Shown in pieces: positions 37,673 through 46,615 of a DNA stretch of 64,000 bases. The stretch comes from an uncultured Bacteroidales bacterium (GTDB lineage Bacteria; Bacteroidota; Bacteroidia; Bacteroidales; P3). Position numbers and translations under genes: made by a program. The stretch covers positions 17,791-81,790 of the forward strand of contig ONQD01000006.1 in NCBI GenBank assembly GCA_900319865.1, read 5' to 3'. The notes under the pieces are model-generated. The model saw nothing but the letters and a program-made list of their open reading frames with translations, made no database searches and was not told where the DNA came from. Every line of letters begins with the position of its first letter. Position 1 is the first letter of the stretch.

Positions 37673-38695
37673 TCATCTGCGGGTTGAGAAATAGCGGTTC
37701 ATATTATAAAACTTAGCATTCCAGGGAGTCCATGCACGTTCCACCTTCTGGATGGTGATGACGGTGTCCTCTTCGTCGTGGAGGTCTTCCTCATAGGCAT
37801 AGATGGCTGCGGCAATGGCAGCATACACCTCACCGGAAGTGTCGCCGGGCTTGGTGGTTGCGGTCTCGCCCGACACCTTGCTCACCTTTGTGGATTTACG
37901 GTTCTGGATGCGCTGAATCAGCTTGCCGTAGCCGCCCATGATGAAGTTGATGCACACGAGAGCGAAGAACACCACGAGGATGGCCACAATGGCCAGACCT
38001 GCACCGTGGGGGTCGGAGGCCTGGATTCGCTCGGACTGTTTGGGCACATGATAGTGGAAGTTGCCCGATTTGCTGATGTTCTCCAACCCGTTGGCGAAAC
38101 TGAGCATATTGAAATCATAGCCCACAGGGTTCTTGCCGATGAGGATAATCTCTTGACTCTTGGGGTCAAGGCTGAAAGCATAAGCATTGGTCGAGAAACT
38201 CTGAATGGCGATAGCCTTGAGGGTATCGAAGCCATTGGGTTCGGAACATTTCACAGGCTCCATGCCTACAACGGCCAAGAACGAAGAGTCTTTCTTGGAG
38301 CTGGCAAGCACCAGAATCTTGTCGTTGGCAAACGAGACCGATACTGGACGGAGAATGTTTTTCAAGTCGTGACGGCCGATGGCCACATCGGTGGTAAAAC
38401 GACCGATGCGCTTCATGGTGGCGCCATCGCGTTGCAGCAGGTCGACAGCACAATCAATACTGTCAATCACCGCAAACATCCCCTTTTCGGGCAGATAGCA
38501 AGCTTGATTGGCTACAAGATTCACGCCATTGGGGGCAAAGTGCATCGGGCAGATGCCATCGGCATCGGGGGCGGGCATCACCTCAATGGGAGCCGGAGCG
38601 GGACGTCCGTGGTGACCCCGTTGCGCCTCAACACCGCCGACCAACAACAGTAGGCCAACAAATATTGCGACTGTATGTTTAATTAACTTGTTCAT
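37673..38695 (-). CDS. OadG-like delta subunit of the decarboxylase, with secreted N-terminal extension
   Basis: 340 residues, much longer than a minimal OadG. A signal peptide (MNKLIKHTVAIFVGLLLLVGG) precedes about 190 residues of unrecognised extracytoplasmic domain. A membrane helix near 232-252 (GLAIVAILVVFFALVCINFIM) and a cytoplasmic tail ending AWTPWNAKFYNMNRYFSTRR follow. The helix plus short charged tail is the OadG layout that holds the complex together. Its place between mmdA and the biotin subunit supports this. The extension's role is unknown. Confidence 0.8.
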   Translation of the reverse strand: MNKLIKHTVAIFVGLLLLVGGVEAQRGHHGRPAPAPIEVMPAPDADGICPMHFAPNGVNLVANQACYLPEKGMFAVIDSIDCAVDLLQRDGATMKRIGRFTTDVAIGRHDLKNILRPVSVSFANDKILVLASSKKDSSFLAVVGMEPVKCSEPNGFDTLKAIAIQSFSTNAYAFSLDPKSQEIILIGKNPVGYDFNMLSFANGLENISKSGNFHYHVPKQSERIQASDPHGAGLAIVAILVVFFALVCINFIMGGYGKLIQRIQNRKSTKVSKVSGETATTKPGDTSGEVYAAIAAAIYAYEEDLHDEEDTVITIQKVERAWTPWNAKFYNMNRYFSTRR

Positions 38696-38953
38696 GTTTT
38701 CTTTAATCTAACAATCAAAAAGGTTTGTTTCTTTAAGAGAGGGTGACGGGCTTATGTCCGGATGGAAGCGGAGATAAGTTGCATCTCTCTTCTCTTTTTG
38801 CCGAAAGTGTTGACTGAATCAACCTCGCGAGCTTTCATGGTCTGCAATCCACATTGACAGCCATCGCGCCTTTGAGAAATGAGAGCCGTGGGGGAGAGTC
38901 GGAGGACCGTCTCCCCCATGCCTCATGCTTCAGTCAGCTGAGCTTTGCTGGAA

Positions 38954-39271
38954 TTACTTGGTGCACTCTTTGGAGCATTCATTTTTACCTTCCTTGCAGC
39001 ACTCTTTCTGGCCGTCCTTGCAGCACTCTTTCTGGCCGTCTTTGCAGCACTCTTTTTTGCAGCACTCCTCGTTGGTGCAGCCCTCGCAATGGTTCTGGGC
39101 GCAGAGAGTGTCGGCGCAAATGCAATTGTGCTCGCATTCGTGGTGGCACTGATGCTCACAAGCCTCGACGGTGTCGGTGGTGGCTTCGGGAGCATTGTTG
39201 CTGTTGTTGCAAGAAACCATGCCAAATGCAAAAGCGGCAGCGGCAAAAGCAGTTAAGAAAACTTTCTTCAT
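38954..39271 (-). CDS. Cysteine-rich (metallothionein-like) lipoprotein
   Basis: 105 residues. The lipobox GMVSC gives a mature protein that starts at the lipidated Cys. By my count it has about 19 Cys and several His in some 85 mature residues: CEHQCHHECEHNCIC, then repeats of KECCKDGQ encoded by 24-base tandem units. The spacing suggests metal binding at the membrane surface. It does not match a known metallothionein. It sits inside the decarboxylase operon between mmdA and the OadG-like gene. Confidence 0.8.
   Translation of the reverse strand: MKKVFLTAFAAAAFAFGMVSCNNSNNAPEATTDTVEACEHQCHHECEHNCICADTLCAQNHCEGCTNEECCKKECCKDGQKECCKDGQKECCKEGKNECSKECTK
38993..39058 (-). repeat. 24-base tandem repeat inside the Cys-rich lipoprotein gene
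   Basis: CTTGCAGCACTCTTTCTGGCCGTC (written here as two exact units at 38993-39016 and 39017-39040) plus a partial third. Each codes for KECCKDGQ on the minus strand. Copy number may vary between strains. Confidence 0.85.
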
Positions 39272-39397
39272 TTTGTTGTTTGTTTGTTGGGGAAACCCCA
39301 TGTTAATAATATATTGTTTATTGTGGATTTCAAACCATTCGGCAACCAACCGCCCGTTGGCCAGGGCCAATACCGGACTGGCTGCCGCCAATAGCTA

Positions 39398-40957
39398 CTA
39401 CAACGGGATATTGTTGTGTTTCTTCATCGGCAGCGCATCCTTCTTGGTGGAGAGCATCTGAAGGGCACGGATAACGCGGAAACGGGTGTTGCGCGGCTCG
39501 ATGATGTCATCAATATAACCGTATCTGGCAGCGTTGTAGGGATTGGCGAACTTCTCGTTGTACTCAGCTTCCTTCTGAGCGGCGAACTTGGCCTGCTCCT
39601 CGGGGTCGGTTATCTCCTTGAGCTGACGACCGTAGAGTACCTCGGTAGCTCCGCTGGCACCCATCACGGCAATCTGTGCGGTGGGCCATGCATAGTTGAT
39701 GTCGCTGCGCAGCTGTTTGCAGCTCATCACGATGTGGGCTCCGCCATAGCTCTTGCGCAGGGTAACGGTCACCTTGGGCACTGTGGCCTCGCCATAGGCA
39801 AACAGCATCTTGGCTCCGTGAACGATAACACCGTTGTATTCCTGACCTGTTCCGGGAAGGAATCCGGGCACATCCACGAGAGTGACAATGGGAATATTGA
39901 ACGCATCGCAGAAACGGACGAAACGACCGCCCTTTCGCGAAGCATTGCAATCCAGCACACCAGCCATTGCCTTGGGCTGGTTGGCAACAATACCCACACT
40001 CACACCACCAAAGCGTGCGAAACCGACAATCAGGTTGGGGGCATATTTCTGGTGAACTTCAAGGAACTTGCCGTTATCAACGATATCGGTGATAACCTCC
40101 TTCATATCGTAAGCCTCGTTGGGGTTTTCAGGGATGATGCTGTTGAGGCTGTCCTCCAGACGGTCGATAGGATCCTCGGTGGGCACATAAGGAGCCTCCT
40201 CAAAATTGTTGGAGGGAATGTAACTCACCAAATCGCGAATCATCTCGATGGTCTTCTCTTCGGTCTCGCCAACAAAATGGGCAACACCGCTCTTGGTGGC
40301 ATGCACCATAGCACCGCCCAGTTTGTCAACCGTGACATCCTCGCCGGTAACGGTCTTCACCACCTTGGGGCCAGTAAGGAACATATAGCTGTTCTCCTTG
40401 GTCATAAAGATGAAGTCGGTGAGAGCCGGGCTGTATACAGCACCGCCGGCGCAGGGACCGAAGATGGCGCTGATTTGAGGAACCACGCCGCTGGCCAAAA
40501 TGTTACGCTCGAAAATCTCGGCATAACCAGCCAACGAGTTGCAGCCTTCCTGAATACGTGCTCCGCCCGAGTCATTCAGTCCGATAACAGGTGCACCGGT
40601 CTTCATGGCTTGGTCCATAATCTTGCAGATTTTGAGCGACATGGTCTCGCTCAGACTACCGGCAAAAACGGTAAAGTCCTGTGCAAACACATACACCGGA
40701 CGACCCTCAATGGTACCGGAACCAGTCACCACGCCATCGCCCAGGAAGGACTGTTTCTGCATGTCGAAATTTGAACAACGGTGAGCGACAAACATGTCGA
40801 ACTCTTCAAACGAACCAGGATCCAGCAGTAGGGATATACGCTCGCGGGCAGTGAGTTTTCCTTGCTCGTGCTGCTTATCGATGCGCTTCTGACCGCCGCC
40901 CATCTTGGCCTCACTTCTCTTGTCGAGAAGTTCTTTTATCTTTTCTTCAAATGCCAT
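39398..40957 (-). CDS. mmdA: Methylmalonyl-CoA decarboxylase alpha (carboxyltransferase) subunit
   Basis: 519 residues with a double crotonase-fold carboxyltransferase. N-terminal [18 protein letters not shown] and GGARIQEG oxyanion-loop motifs; C-terminal [11 protein letters not shown] and SYGGAHIVM. It moves the carboxyl group of methylmalonyl-CoA to biotin, forming propionyl-CoA. The same fold serves propionyl-CoA carboxylase beta, but the epimerase before it and the OadB pump after it favour the decarboxylase. Confidence 0.93.
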   Translation of the reverse strand: MAFEEKIKELLDKRSEAKMGGGQKRIDKQHEQGKLTARERISLLLDPGSFEEFDMFVAHRCSNFDMQKQSFLGDGVVTGSGTIEGRPVYVFAQDFTVFAGSLSETMSLKICKIMDQAMKTGAPVIGLNDSGGARIQEGCNSLAGYAEIFERNILASGVVPQISAIFGPCAGGAVYSPALTDFIFMTKENSYMFLTGPKVVKTVTGEDVTVDKLGGAMVHATKSGVAHFVGETEEKTIEMIRDLVSYIPSNNFEEAPYVPTEDPIDRLEDSLNSIIPENPNEAYDMKEVITDIVDNGKFLEVHQKYAPNLIVGFARFGGVSVGIVANQPKAMAGVLDCNASRKGGRFVRFCDAFNIPIVTLVDVPGFLPGTGQEYNGVIVHGAKMLFAYGEATVPKVTVTLRKSYGGAHIVMSCKQLRSDINYAWPTAQIAVMGASGATEVLYGRQLKEITDPEEQAKFAAQKEAEYNEKFANPYNAARYGYIDDIIEPRNTRFRVIRALQMLSTKKDALPMKKHNNIPL

Positions 40958-41040
40958 TATTTGAATTTTTTGTGGTTTATATAATACTGGGGGTGGCTCA
41001 GGGCCTTAGCGACCTATCGCCATTCTCCCCTAAAGAATTC

Positions 41041-41448
41041 TTATTTGCAGCAGAATTCGGTCAACACACCCAAAGTGCTCTTGGGGTGCAGGAATCCGAT
41101 GTGTAGTCCTTCGGCACCGCCGCGGCTCTGCTGGTCGATAAGGCGCACGCCTTTCTCCTTTGCATCGTTAAGTGCCTGGTCGGTATTTTCAACACAGAAT
41201 GCTATATGGTGCATACCGCCCTTGCCGCCGTTTTTCTCTATAAAGGCTGCAATTGTGCTCTCAGGACATGTGGGCTCGAGAAGCTCGATTTTCACTTCCC
41301 CGATCTTGAAGAAAGCAGTTTTCACTTTCTGGTCGGTTACTTCTTCAATTGCATAGCATTTCAGACCCATGACGTCTTCCCAATAACGGATTGCCTCGTC
41401 AAGATTGGTCACTGCAATGCCAATGTGTTCAATGTGTGAAGGGGTCAT
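41041..41448 (-). CDS. mce: Methylmalonyl-CoA epimerase
   Basis: 135 residues with vicinal-oxygen-chelate repeats. The start IEHIGIAVTNLDEAI supplies a metal His, and GMHHIAFCVENTDQAL the second; the final part has IELLEP and LTEFCC. It interconverts (R)- and (S)-methylmalonyl-CoA between the B12 mutase and the decarboxylase. First gene of the operon, preceded by a promoter at 41532-41540. Confidence 0.95.
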   Translation of the reverse strand: MTPSHIEHIGIAVTNLDEAIRYWEDVMGLKCYAIEEVTDQKVKTAFFKIGEVKIELLEPTCPESTIAAFIEKNGGKGGMHHIAFCVENTDQALNDAKEKGVRLIDQQSRGGAEGLHIGFLHPKSTLGVLTEFCCK

Positions 41449-41531
41449 ATTCCTAATATTTTATTTAATAATTTTATTTTGTATCAACTAATAATCACAT
41501 TACCAACGCCCAACAATTAGGCATGGAAAAT

Positions 41532-41540
41532 GCAAAGATA
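41532..41540 (-). promoter_or_regulatory. Promoter -7 element for the mce-mmdA-oadB operon
   Basis: On the minus strand, TATCTTTGC, exact consensus, about 84 bases before the mce start. Confidence 0.65.
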
Positions 41541-41746
41541 CAAATATTATTTAATATAGAAAAAAAAACTTCATCCCATCCATCATAATTAACATTATCC
41601 CCTTCACAATTCACCCCTTCGACGGGAAGAAACAACATAGAGAAACCCGCTGTCGTCCCTGTGGCCGACTACCGCTTGCACAATGAGAAATGATCAACTT
41701 CCTTTCGCAGCATGCTTCCGCACACGGCAAGGCCTTTCACCCTGAT

Positions 41747-43660
41747 TCACCCACGGGCGGCAGCCACAATGGCCGACTGGTCGATGCCGCAATCCTGATG
41801 CAGGCGTGGAACTGGTCCGTGCGTAACAAAGCTGTCAGGCAGTCCCAATATCGCGACCGGAGGAATAGTTATATCCGGATTGGCAGAACGCAGCTGGGCA
41901 AAATACTCCACCACCGCACTGCCCAAACCGCCTTTCTTCACTCCGTCCTCCACAGTGACAATGCGGCGGAATCCCTTTGCCGCAATGCTGTCGAGCAGTT
42001 CGGTGTCCAGCGGTTTGAGATAACGCATATCGTACATCGCCGCACTCACGCCCTCAGCTTCCAGCTGCTGGGCAGCGGCAAGCGCGTCGTTGCCAACATG
42101 TCCGATAGAGAGAATGGCCACCTCGCTCCCTTCCTTCAGGCACCGGCCCTTGCCCACAGCCAACGCCTCAAACGCGTTTCTCCAGTCGGCATGAACACTC
42201 AGCCCCCTGGGGTAGCGTATCACCACCGCCCCCTGTCCGGGCAACTGTGCGGTATACATCATGTTGCGCAGCTCGTGCTCGTCCATCGGGGCACAGATAG
42301 TGAGATTAGGCACCGGTCTCAGGCAGGCCAAATCGAATGCCCCGTGATGCGTGGGGCCGTCGTCGCCCACCAGTCCTGCCCGGTCCAGACACATCACCAC
42401 CGGCAGCCGCTGCAACGCCACATCATGTATCAGCTGGTCGTAGGCCCGTTGCATAAACGACGAATAGATATTGCAAAACGGGGTCATCCCCTGCGCCGCC
42501 AACCCGGCGGCAAACGTCACTGCATGCTGCTCGGCAATGCCCACATCGAACGCCCGCGTAGGCATCTGCTCCATCATAATGTTGAGCGAGCATCCCGACG
42601 GCATAGCAGGCGTGATACCCACAATGCGGTCGTTCTTCTTAGCCAGTTCCACAATGGTGTGGCCAAACACATCCTGATATTTCAACGGCTTGCCGTTCGA
42701 ATTATTCTTTATCTGCACACCCGTCTCGGCGTTGAACAGTCCCGGCGCATGATAGGTGACAGGATTCTTCTCGGCGGTGCGCATTCCCTTGCCCTTCTTG
42801 GTAACAATATGCAACAGCTTGGGACCCTTAATTTCTTTCAGCTGTGTCAGCACTTCCACCAGCTGGTCCAAATCATGTCCGTCGATGGGACCGAAATAGC
42901 GGAAGCCCAGCGACTCGAACAGATTGGGGGCACCCAATGCCGCCGTTTTGGCCATAAATGTGGCGCGTTGCAGGAAATTAAGCGATTTCGTTCTGCGCTG
43001 ACCGGGATCCGACTTGTCGCCGCCCAGCTTCACCCACACCTTCTCTTTCAACTGGTTGTATTTGGGCGATGCCGTGATGCGGGTCAGGTAGCGGCTCAGT
43101 CCGCCCACAGCCTTGTCGATGCTGATACCGTTGTCGTTCAGCACCACCAGCATGTTGGCACGCGACACTCCGGCATTGTTCAAACCCTCAAAAGCCTCGC
43201 CACCCGTCATCGAGCCGTCGCCAATCACCGCTATATGCTGACGCTTCGTGTCGCCCTGCAGCTTCGAGGCCATAGCCATTCCCAAAGCCGCGCTCACCGA
43301 TGTGGAACTGTGACCCGTACCGAAGGCGTCAAACTCCGATTCGTCCATGCGTGGAAAACCGCTGATGCCGCCATAGGTGCGGATGGTGGGGAACTCATCG
43401 CGCCGTCCGGTAATAATCTTGTGGCCATACGACTGGTGGCCCACATCCCATATCAGTTTATCGTCGGGGGTATTGAAAACATAGTGCAACGCCAACGTCA
43501 GCTCCACCGTGCCGAGACTCGAAGCCAGATGACCCGGGTGCTGCGAAAGCGTATCGATAATATAATGCCTCAACTCTATGGCCAACTGTTTCAAATCGTC
43601 CACAGAGAGTTTCCTTAAATCCTCTATATTATTGATACTATCTAATATTACTCCTACCAC
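41747..43660 (-). CDS. dxs: 1-Deoxy-D-xylulose-5-phosphate synthase
   Basis: 637 residues. The thiamine diphosphate motifs are GDGSMTGGEAFEGLNN with its conserved later Asn, and the transketolase-type central and C-terminal domains (FDVGIAEQHAVTFAAG, HHGAFDLA). The conserved start GHLASSLGTVELTLALHYVF is intact. It makes the first intermediate of the MEP isoprenoid pathway. The start appears to be GTG at 43660, as no nearby in-frame ATG exists. A 642-residue open frame on the other strand is a shadow. Confidence 0.96.
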   Translation of the reverse strand: MVGVILDSINNIEDLRKLSVDDLKQLAIELRHYIIDTLSQHPGHLASSLGTVELTLALHYVFNTPDDKLIWDVGHQSYGHKIITGRRDEFPTIRTYGGISGFPRMDESEFDAFGTGHSSTSVSAALGMAMASKLQGDTKRQHIAVIGDGSMTGGEAFEGLNNAGVSRANMLVVLNDNGISIDKAVGGLSRYLTRITASPKYNQLKEKVWVKLGGDKSDPGQRRTKSLNFLQRATFMAKTAALGAPNLFESLGFRYFGPIDGHDLDQLVEVLTQLKEIKGPKLLHIVTKKGKGMRTAEKNPVTYHAPGLFNAETGVQIKNNSNGKPLKYQDVFGHTIVELAKKNDRIVGITPAMPSGCSLNIMMEQMPTRAFDVGIAEQHAVTFAAGLAAQGMTPFCNIYSSFMQRAYDQLIHDVALQRLPVVMCLDRAGLVGDDGPTHHGAFDLACLRPVPNLTICAPMDEHELRNMMYTAQLPGQGAVVIRYPRGLSVHADWRNAFEALAVGKGRCLKEGSEVAILSIGHVGNDALAAAQQLEAEGVSAAMYDMRYLKPLDTELLDSIAAKGFRRIVTVEDGVKKGGLGSAVVEYFAQLRSANPDITIPPVAILGLPDSFVTHGPVPRLHQDCGIDQSAIVAAARG

Positions 43661-43744
43661 AATATCAATGCAATTTCATTACTATATCCATTCCGGTGCG
43701 CCTGCTGCCACAAGGGCAACCTCCCTTAATCCAAACATCCTCTC

Positions 43745-44848
43745 CTATTCAAACGTCACCTTATAAGAAGGGGCATCCTTCTGCAGCGGCTTGTCGAAAT
43801 CTTTGTTCAATTTTTTGTCCTCCAAGCGGCCCTGTGCGCCTTCGCGCATCTGCCACTTGCCGTTGACGAACACATAGGCCAGTTCCTCGCCCGAAGGCAC
43901 ATAGTATTGGAACAGACCCTCCATTCCCTCCACCTGCGGCCCCACGTGGTCGAAAATTATCATCTCCATCTTTTCATCCTTCACCTTCTGGGTGGGGGCG
44001 GAGCGCACACGCTCCTGAACGGCCTGCGAAGTGCGCTGGGCGGTGGCTACGGCACGTCCCTTGCCCCGTTTGCCCCTGCGGCGGGGATTGGGGTCGCGGC
44101 GGAAAAGGTCTCTCAGCGAGAACCGCGTGGTGCGTTTTGCCCTCACCCGCTCCACAGTCCGCACATACTGCACCTCGAAGCGCAGTGCCACCATAGCATC
44201 CTCGGCATACTCCAAAACAACCCTGCGCAGGTTAGGCTCCTTGCGGAAAATATTCTGCCCGAATTGGGGCTGGCTGCTGCCCGACTTGAAGCAGATAGGC
44301 TCTATCACCTTGCGCTGTGTGATGCAGTCCACACCGTTCCAACCCAGGAGCGTATAATAATTCTTTCCTTCGTTTTTGGTCACAACCAGTTCCTGATACA
44401 CCGCGCCGAACCACCTGTCGTAGCTCAGCACCTCCTCCTGCCGGTTCACTATCTCCTCCGAACGGTCGTGAAGCGGATACACATCATACTCGCCCGTCTT
44501 CTCGTTCAACGCCTGCACAAAACCGAAACACTCGTAGTCGCCGGCATCGTTCACCACCGGCCAAGTGAAAATCCTGAATTTCTTGTCGGGGGCGGTGAGC
44601 ACCGACACCAACGTGCCGAAATCCCAAGTCCAGCGGAACGAGTTCTCCTCGCCCAATGCCTGGGACAGCAGCTGCAGCGCCGACTCGTTGGCATGATAGC
44701 GCTCATTGTCGGTCGGGGCATCATACACCTGGGTAAACAGTCCCTGCAACTCCGACTGATAGTTGGCCATCAGTGCCTTGTCCTGCGCCGCGACGGTGGA
44801 AGCGAACAGCAGCAAAGCCGCAACGGTATATACAATTTTACGCATCAT
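43745..44848 (-). CDS. Secreted protein of unknown function
   Basis: 367 residues with a signal peptide (MMRKIVYTVAALLLFASTVAAQ). The body has LGEENSFRWTWDFGTLVSVLTAPDKKFRIFTW and NYYTLLGWNGVDCITQRKVIEP, a pattern I associate with uncharacterised Bacteroidetes exported proteins. A strongly basic, Arg-rich insert (about 235-290, RRRGKRGKGR) is low-complexity and out of keeping with the rest. No catalytic motif identified. It lies 84 bases upstream of dxs in the same direction. Confidence 0.75.
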   Translation of the reverse strand: MMRKIVYTVAALLLFASTVAAQDKALMANYQSELQGLFTQVYDAPTDNERYHANESALQLLSQALGEENSFRWTWDFGTLVSVLTAPDKKFRIFTWPVVNDAGDYECFGFVQALNEKTGEYDVYPLHDRSEEIVNRQEEVLSYDRWFGAVYQELVVTKNEGKNYYTLLGWNGVDCITQRKVIEPICFKSGSSQPQFGQNIFRKEPNLRRVVLEYAEDAMVALRFEVQYVRTVERVRAKRTTRFSLRDLFRRDPNPRRRGKRGKGRAVATAQRTSQAVQERVRSAPTQKVKDEKMEMIIFDHVGPQVEGMEGLFQYYVPSGEELAYVFVNGKWQMREGAQGRLEDKKLNKDFDKPLQKDAPSYKVTFE

Positions 44849-45044
44849 TAGTTTTTTAACGCAATATTGTTTTTTTTATTATGCTTGTTGAAAAAAAACT
44901 ATACAAAAACCCTCTCCGCCCCGCTCCTCCGCCCGTCCTGATGCCCATTCGCCACATACTTCCGCCCCTTGCGAAACCCTCCTCACAACCGTCCACACCT
45001 CTACCCCCGACACTCCGGCAACGCTGCCGCATTGCCCTGCATTC

Positions 45045-45163
45045 GCTACTTCAACGGTATTTCAACGGTATTTCGACGCTTTTGAAGCGTTGAAATACCG
45101 TTTATGTATTGAGAAACAAGCGGAAATAAAGCGAAGTTACAGCGAAGCTACAGCGAACCTTCA
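45045..45163 (-). repeat. Dispersed intergenic repeat, copy 2 (inverted)
   Basis: Read on the minus strand: GGTTCGCTGTAG, two more TTCGCTnTA units, CTTTATTTCCGCTTGTTT, CGGTATTTCAACG, CTTCAAAAG, CGTCGAAATACCG and further CGTTGAAATACCG units. This is the same order and near-identical words as at 17000-17166. It sits in the 430-base spacer between the divergent secreted-protein gene and dapD. Confidence 0.75.
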
Positions 45164-45266
45164 CCTTATTCGGCTGGGAGGCGGGCTGGGTATTGGGAAA
45201 GTGGGGGAGGACGGGATTTTTTTATTAAAAAGAAGTTACTATTTACAACAAATGATTTTTTTTTTG

Positions 45267-45275
45267 TATTTTTGC
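45267..45275 (+). promoter_or_regulatory. Promoter -7 element abutting dapD start
   Basis: TATTTTTGC ending four bases before the dapD ATG at 45280, after a T-run. Transcription would begin on or beside the start codon. Confidence 0.55.
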
Positions 45276-45279
45276 ATTC

Positions 45280-46098
45280 ATGAACACAACAGCGAAAGAA
45301 ACAATAGAACAGGCTTGGGAGAATCGCAACCTGCTTAATGACATTGAAGTACAACAGACCATCCGCGACGTTGTCGACCAACTGGACCGCGGGCAACTGC
45401 GCATAGCCGAGAAAGTTGACGGCTCGTGGCGGGTAAACGAGTGGCTGAAGAAAGCCGTAATACTCTATTTCCCCATCAACCAGATGACGCCGGTCGAGGT
45501 GGGACCGTTCGAGTATCACGACAAGATAGCCCTCAAGAAGGACTATGCCGAAAGGCAGGTGCGTGTGGTGCCGCCGGCGGTGGCGCGCTACGGTGCATAC
45601 CTGGCGCCGGGGGTGGTGATGATGCCCTCGTATGTCAATATCGGGGCCTATGTGGACAGCGGCACGATGGTGGACACCTGGGCCACCGTGGGCAGCTGCG
45701 CACAGATAGGCAAAAACGTGCACCTCAGCGGCGGTGTGGGCATCGGGGGAGTGCTTGAACCCGTTCAGGCCCAGCCGGTCATTGTGGAAGACCATTGTTT
45801 TATTGGCAGCCGCAGCATCATAGTGGAGGGAGCTGTGATTGAGGAAGAGGCCGTTATCGGTGCCAATACCGTTATCACCGCCAGCACCCACATCATCGAT
45901 GTGACCCAGTCCGAGCCCGTCACCTACAAAGGGCGTGTGCCCGCACGGAGCATTGTGATTCCCGGTAGCTACACCCGCCATTTTCCGGCGGGCGACTATC
46001 AGGTGAGCTGCGCCCTCATCATCGGCCACCGCACACCCTCAACCGACAAGAAAACATCGCTCAATGCCGCCCTGCGCGACTTCGGCGTGTGTGTATAA
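45280..46098 (+). CDS. dapD: Tetrahydrodipicolinate N-succinyltransferase
   Basis: 272 residues. An N-terminal helical domain (IEQAWENR..., WLKKAVILYFPIN) leads to the left-handed beta-helix with the diagnostic block MPSYVNIGAYVDSGTMVDTW and GSCAQIGKNVHLSGGVGIG. It acts in lysine/diaminopimelate synthesis through succinylated intermediates. The C-terminal 70 residues diverge from the E. coli enzyme. A lipoprotein gene follows after 38 bases. Confidence 0.95.
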   Translation: MNTTAKETIEQAWENRNLLNDIEVQQTIRDVVDQLDRGQLRIAEKVDGSWRVNEWLKKAVILYFPINQMTPVEVGPFEYHDKIALKKDYAERQVRVVPPAVARYGAYLAPGVVMMPSYVNIGAYVDSGTMVDTWATVGSCAQIGKNVHLSGGVGIGGVLEPVQAQPVIVEDHCFIGSRSIIVEGAVIEEEAVIGANTVITASTHIIDVTQSEPVTYKGRVPARSIVIPGSYTRHFPAGDYQVSCALIIGHRTPSTDKKTSLNAALRDFGVCV

Positions 46099-46136
46099 TC
46101 CACCCCATTAAGCAACGTATAAAACCCAACACCGAT

Positions 46137-46514
46137 ATGACGAGAAAAATATTCCTGCTGCTGGCCACCGCCACCCTGCTGCTGACCGGCTGCAAAAAAC
46201 ATGTAGACACATTTCATTTTGAAGGCGTAGCCCGCGACTATCTGGACTGCACCCTCATGACCGCCAGCATCTCCGAGCGCGACAACGGATATGTGATAGA
46301 GCTTATTACGCCCGACTCGATAGGCGGCGACTACGAGACCACAAGCCACCGCCACTGCCACAACTGCATCATTCTATACCACACCCGTACCCTCTTTACC
46401 GATGGCGACACAATCAGGGGGGAGATGTATCTGGACAACGACTACTCGAAAGCCTACTGCAGCTACCACTATCATCTGGGGCTGCCCGAAGGCGTGTGCT
46501 ACTCGTTGGATTAG
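46137..46514 (+). CDS. Small lipoprotein, unknown function
   Basis: 125 residues from MTRKIFLLLATATLLLTGC, a clear lipoprotein signal with lipobox LLTGC. The mature part holds several Cys and His (HRHCHNC, YCSYHYH) but no recognised domain. It probably sits on the periplasmic or surface side of a membrane. It may be co-transcribed with dapD; dnaN has its own promoter afterwards. Confidence 0.7.
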   Translation: MTRKIFLLLATATLLLTGCKKHVDTFHFEGVARDYLDCTLMTASISERDNGYVIELITPDSIGGDYETTSHRHCHNCIILYHTRTLFTDGDTIRGEMYLDNDYSKAYCSYHYHLGLPEGVCYSLD

Positions 46515-46571
46515 CACACGGGTGCAAAATTTGTTTTGTGGACACTTTTTTATTATTTGAAAAAAAAGTCT

Positions 46572-46580
46572 TATATTTGC
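46572..46580 (+). promoter_or_regulatory. Promoter -7 element for dnaN
   Basis: TATATTTGC, exact consensus, 36 bases before the dnaN ATG, in an A/T-rich stretch. Confidence 0.65.
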
Positions 46581-46615
46581 ATTTTCAAATATAGAGAACA
46601 ATAAGTAAGAAACAT

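Noticed and set aside
38993-39058. Short tandem repeats as a CRISPR array
   Set aside because: Units are contiguous without spacers and encode an in-frame peptide repeat of a lipoprotein.
39398-40957. Propionyl-CoA carboxylase beta subunit instead of methylmalonyl-CoA decarboxylase
   Set aside because: The fold is shared, but the sodium-pump beta subunit and epimerase in the same operon, with no biotin carboxylase gene, favour the decarboxylase.
41690-43618. 642-residue open frame on the plus strand
   Set aside because: It is exactly antisense to dxs, is rich in His, Arg and Gln, and shows no domain. A shadow of codon bias.
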